Part shown: positions 6,288 to 8,153 of the stretch, in pieces
How positions within the stretch are numbered: position 1 is the stretch's first letter
Layout: each line of letters starts with the position of its first letter
NCBI GenBank assembly: GCA_015520145.1
Contig: WAQR01000041.1
Location: 1-8,153 of the forward strand
DNA: 8,153 nucleotides
Source: Candidatus Hydrothermarchaeota archaeon
GTDB taxonomy: Archaea; Hydrothermarchaeota; Hydrothermarchaeia; Hydrothermarchaeales; WAQR01
Reading direction: 5' to 3'
The notes under the pieces: model-generated
The model's database searches: none
Told to the model about the DNA's origin: nothing
The model's input: the letters and a program-made list of their open reading frames with translations, nothing else
Translations under genes and position numbers: made by a program

Positions 6288-6293
6288 ATCACC
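6288..6293 (-). promoter_or_regulatory. Shine-Dalgarno site GGTGAT that fixes a TTG start
   Basis: GGTGAT on the - strand matches the archaeal anti-Shine-Dalgarno complement. It spans the TGA of the upstream gene and ends five bases before the TTG at 6282. An ATG at 6290 is out of frame and opens only eight codons, so TTG is the supported start. Confidence 0.7.
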
Positions 6294-7119
6294 ACACAAA
6301 GAACTGGAATGCAATAATTGCAAGTATGACCATTACAACACTGTGTTTTATACCCTCTAGAACCGAGCCTTCCCCGACCTTCCCTGCAACAAGACCTGTG
6401 AACACGCCCTGGATAATAGACATCTGAAACAGCAGGGTCTTAAATTCCCCCATCCTGGCAGACCCTACCATCCCCCCGCCTATAGAGGATATCCCCGAGA
6501 CCCCGCCGATTCCTGTGATCAGCAGTTTAACGAGTATTATAACAATTGCCAGGAAGACCAGAAAGGCAATATATATTATTATCGTGTACCCCCTCATCAC
6601 ACCCGCCTGCTCCTTTTCTATCTCCCTCATCATCCTGCTGTATTTGGAAACCGAGTCCAGTATGTTTGTGATATTGCCACCAGACCGGTCCGCCTCGATT
6701 ATAATGGACGAAGAGCGCTGGATATGCCTTGTCTTGCACCTCTTTGAGAACATCGTCAGGGCCTTCTCAAAAGACACGCCCCACGAGATCATGGCAGACA
6801 TCTTCTTAATCTCTGCTGTAAGATGGCTGTAGTCAAGCTTGGAAACGAAACGAATCGCATGCGGTAGAGTCATGCCAGCCCTCCTTGCTTCTGAGAGGTC
6901 TCTTAGAAAATCAGGGAACCGCTCCTCCATTGTCTTTATTCTCTGATATTCTGTATATCTTACCAGGTACCATGGGACAAGTCCGACTATTGCTATCATC
7001 ATAGCAGTAAAATCCAGCACCAGTATCCCTGATGCCGCGTATACTACCGCCTCTCTAACAAGGGCTATAAAGACCATAATCAGGGCGAATATCATCGCAT
7101 ACTCTTCTTTTTTCTCCAT
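6289..7119 (-). CDS. Half-size T2SSF/TadC-like pilus platform protein, second subunit (operon gene 2)
   Basis: This 276-residue integral membrane protein resembles the C-terminal half of archaellum ArlJ (FlaJ) and TadC, the inner-membrane platform on which the assembly ATPase acts. Two helices (about 8-28 and 34-54) precede a cytoplasmic T2SSF domain at about 55-175, with RFPDFLRDLSEARRAGMTL, an ISWGVSFEKAL segment and EADRSGGNITNIL, which are typical of the family. More membrane helices follow (about 177-203, 225-246 and 255-275). An extracytoplasmic Gly-rich loop (GIGGVSGISSIGGG) lies between the helices. The ATG at 7119 has a strong GGAGGT seven bases upstream. The gap to the preceding T2SSF gene is 18 bases, and the next gene starts six bases after this stop. 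Together the two half-size proteins probably do the job of one two-domain ArlJ. Confidence 0.9.
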   Translation of the reverse strand: MEKKEEYAMIFALIMVFIALVREAVVYAASGILVLDFTAMMIAIVGLVPWYLVRYTEYQRIKTMEERFPDFLRDLSEARRAGMTLPHAIRFVSKLDYSHLTAEIKKMSAMISWGVSFEKALTMFSKRCKTRHIQRSSSIIIEADRSGGNITNILDSVSKYSRMMREIEKEQAGVMRGYTIIIYIAFLVFLAIVIILVKLLITGIGGVSGISSIGGGMVGSARMGEFKTLLFQMSIIQGVFTGLVAGKVGEGSVLEGIKHSVVMVILAIIAFQFFVW

Positions 7120-7126
7120 GTCCTCT

Positions 7127-7132
7127 ACCTCC
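7127..7132 (-). promoter_or_regulatory. Strong Shine-Dalgarno site GGAGGT
   Basis: The - strand reads GGAGGAGGTAGAGGAC and then ATG. The GGAGGT ends seven bases before the ATG at 7119, in the 18-base gap between the two T2SSF genes. It is the best ribosome binding site in the operon. Confidence 0.8.
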
Positions 7133-7137
7133 TCCCC

Positions 7138-8028
7138 CTACCCCATCTTTGGAACGACTATCTCAATAAACAGCAGATACATTATATTCCCTGCAGGTAT
7201 CCCGAGAAATATTAAAATTTTTATAATTATAAAAGGGTCGATGTTGTTCCCAAACGGTACGACCGCCATCAAACTCAGCATTACGATTAAAAACACAGGC
7301 GCGGCTACAAACAGGGTTACATAGACTTCAGAAAGTATACTCAACTGGTCTATAACCCTCGACCACATCTGCCGGTATTCCCGCATAAGCCTTGCACCTT
7401 CATCTGCCAGATAGCCCCTGAGGTCACCACCTGTAGTTATCGTAGAATTTAGTCCTATGAGTAATTCACTAAATTTCTTGCTCGGTGACTTTTTAGACTC
7501 CCTTAGAATCGCATCGGTTATATCATAGCCGAAACTCTCAGCCTCCCTTACTATGTTCTCTGCCTCCTTTGATATCTCGCCGTAGTGCCCGAATCTTGCA
7601 AGAGACCTGAACATTGCAACTGGCGGTGCGCCGCTTGCCGCAATCGTGGCCATGTGATTTGCTGCGTATGGAAGGTTTATCTCGATATCCCTCATCCTCT
7701 CAGAACCTACAAATTTTGCATAATAATAGAACAGCGCAAACACCGCCCCGGATATCAAAAATGAGAGCACGGTTATAAGAAACAGCATATAATATGTCAG
7801 GCTCCCTGTAATGACCGCGAGCAGAAGGAGTATCGGATACGATAATATAAATACAATAAATGCAGTGAGAATAGCAGCGCTTAGATATGCTACAAGTGTC
7901 ACGTTTATGTTTGCCTTTCTCAGATCAGACCTGATGCCTTCAAAGTATTTCGAGTATCTCTCGGCAAATGGCCAGACTACATTATAGGCAAATAAGGAAT
8001 ATTCCTCGAAATTTTTAGGGAAACTCAT
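7138..8028 (-). CDS. Half-size T2SSF/TadC-like pilus platform protein, first subunit (operon gene 1)
   Basis: This 296-residue integral membrane protein resembles the N-terminal half of archaellum ArlJ (FlaJ) and TadC. A cytoplasmic N-terminus of about 43 residues is followed by a hydrophobic block of two or three helices (about 44-103). A cytoplasmic T2SSF domain spans about 105-228 and carries IEINLPYAANHMATIAASGA and TTGGDLRGYLADEGARL. Two further helices lie at about 230-257 and 266-291. A platform protein of this type anchors the motor ATPase and the growing filament in the cytoplasmic membrane. It is the first gene of the operon: a TATA box lies about 29 bases before the ATG at 8028 and no Shine-Dalgarno site is present, so the mRNA is probably leaderless. 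In archaellum and many pilus operons a GspE-type ATPase gene precedes this one, but here the upstream 125 bases are non-coding. Confidence 0.9.
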   Translation of the reverse strand: MSFPKNFEEYSLFAYNVVWPFAERYSKYFEGIRSDLRKANINVTLVAYLSAAILTAFIVFILSYPILLLLAVITGSLTYYMLFLITVLSFLISGAVFALFYYYAKFVGSERMRDIEINLPYAANHMATIAASGAPPVAMFRSLARFGHYGEISKEAENIVREAESFGYDITDAILRESKKSPSKKFSELLIGLNSTITTGGDLRGYLADEGARLMREYRQMWSRVIDQLSILSEVYVTLFVAAPVFLIVMLSLMAVVPFGNNIDPFIIIKILIFLGIPAGNIMYLLFIEIVVPKMG

Positions 8029-8052
8029 TAATCAGAATTTGGTATTCGTGGG

Positions 8053-8066
8053 TAATAAATCTTTCG
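8053..8066 (-). promoter_or_regulatory. Archaeal promoter (BRE plus TATA box) of the pilus-like operon
   Basis: The - strand reads TCGAAAGATTTATTACC, with ATTTAT at 8060-8055 and the purine-rich CGAAAG just upstream as a plausible TFB recognition element. The TATA centre is about 29 bases before the ATG at 8028, which predicts transcription starting within a few bases of the start codon. Confidence 0.55.
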
Positions 8067-8067
8067 A

Positions 8068-8108
8068 TTTAAACACGTTTAATTCAAGGTTTAATCATTA
8101 TTTTAAAC
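8068..8108. promoter_or_regulatory. Four inverted half-sites upstream of the operon promoter, possible operator
   Basis: TTTAAAC (8068-8074), GTTTAAT (8077-8083), GTTTAAT (8089-8095) and TTTAAAC (8102-8108) form two inverted pairs (TTAAAC against GTTTAA, with 2- and 8-base spacers) directly upstream of the BRE. This could be a binding site for a dimeric regulator. The region is very AT-rich, so chance is a real alternative. Confidence 0.3.
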
Positions 8109-8126
8109 TGTTAAATAAAAATTTTC

Positions 8127-8153
8127 ATGAAAAGAAGCAGAAATATATTATAT
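8127..8153 (+). CDS. Possible start of a divergent gene running off the window
   Basis: An ATG at 8127 opens nine codons (MKRSRNILY) to the end of the window without a stop. There is no Shine-Dalgarno site, and only a weak AT-rich promoter candidate (about 8097-8107). Too little is present to support a product. Confidence 0.15.

Noticed and set aside
6288..6290. ATG overlapping the TGA of the second T2SSF gene as a gene start
   Set aside because: It opens only eight codons before a stop and is out of frame with the surface protein, whose start is the TTG at 6282.

Overview
The window looks archaeal. It carries a ribose-1,5-bisphosphate isomerase of the archaeal AMP/RuBisCO pathway, a type IV pilus or archaellum-type membrane core, Shine-Dalgarno sites matching an archaeal 16S tail (GGAGGT, GGTGAT), and TATA boxes placed about 28-30 bases before start codons. 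AGA/AGG and ATA codons are common and the base composition is moderately AT-rich. A euryarchaeal, methanogen-like or uncultured relative is plausible, but I cannot assign a lineage from this sequence alone.

Left block (1-2354, + strand): the 3' end of a coiled-coil gene overlaps by ATGA a 683-residue gene that is also mostly coiled coil. Both are very rich in Lys and Glu, have no membrane segment or signal peptide, and have no function I recognise. The larger one contains a recently duplicated 57-residue unit. They end against the next gene in a 36-base convergent gap built from a degenerate TAAATCC tandem repeat.

Middle (2391-3317, - strand): a complete ribose-1,5-bisphosphate isomerase with both expected catalytic residues and its own TATA box. 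The box is so close to the start codon that the mRNA is probably leaderless.

Right block (3387-8028, - strand): a tight five-gene operon read right to left. It starts with two half-size T2SSF (TadC/ArlJ-like) membrane proteins that together resemble one split archaellum/pilus platform protein. A 680-residue, heavily sequon-studded, membrane-anchored surface protein follows, with a DUF2341-like region and a glutamine-amidotransferase-like fold that seems interrupted by a lectin-like insert. Two small single-pass pilin-like proteins end the operon. The last four genes are joined by gaps or overlaps of 18 bases or fewer with good Shine-Dalgarno sites, while the first appears leaderless. No secretion ATPase or prepilin peptidase is present in the window. 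The likely product is a pilus-like or pseudopilus-like surface assembly whose motor is encoded elsewhere.

The last 125 bases (8029-8153) are AT-rich and hold the operon promoter, four inverted TTTAAAC/GTTTAAT half-sites, and perhaps the start of a divergent gene. No tRNA, rRNA, CRISPR array or insertion sequence was seen.
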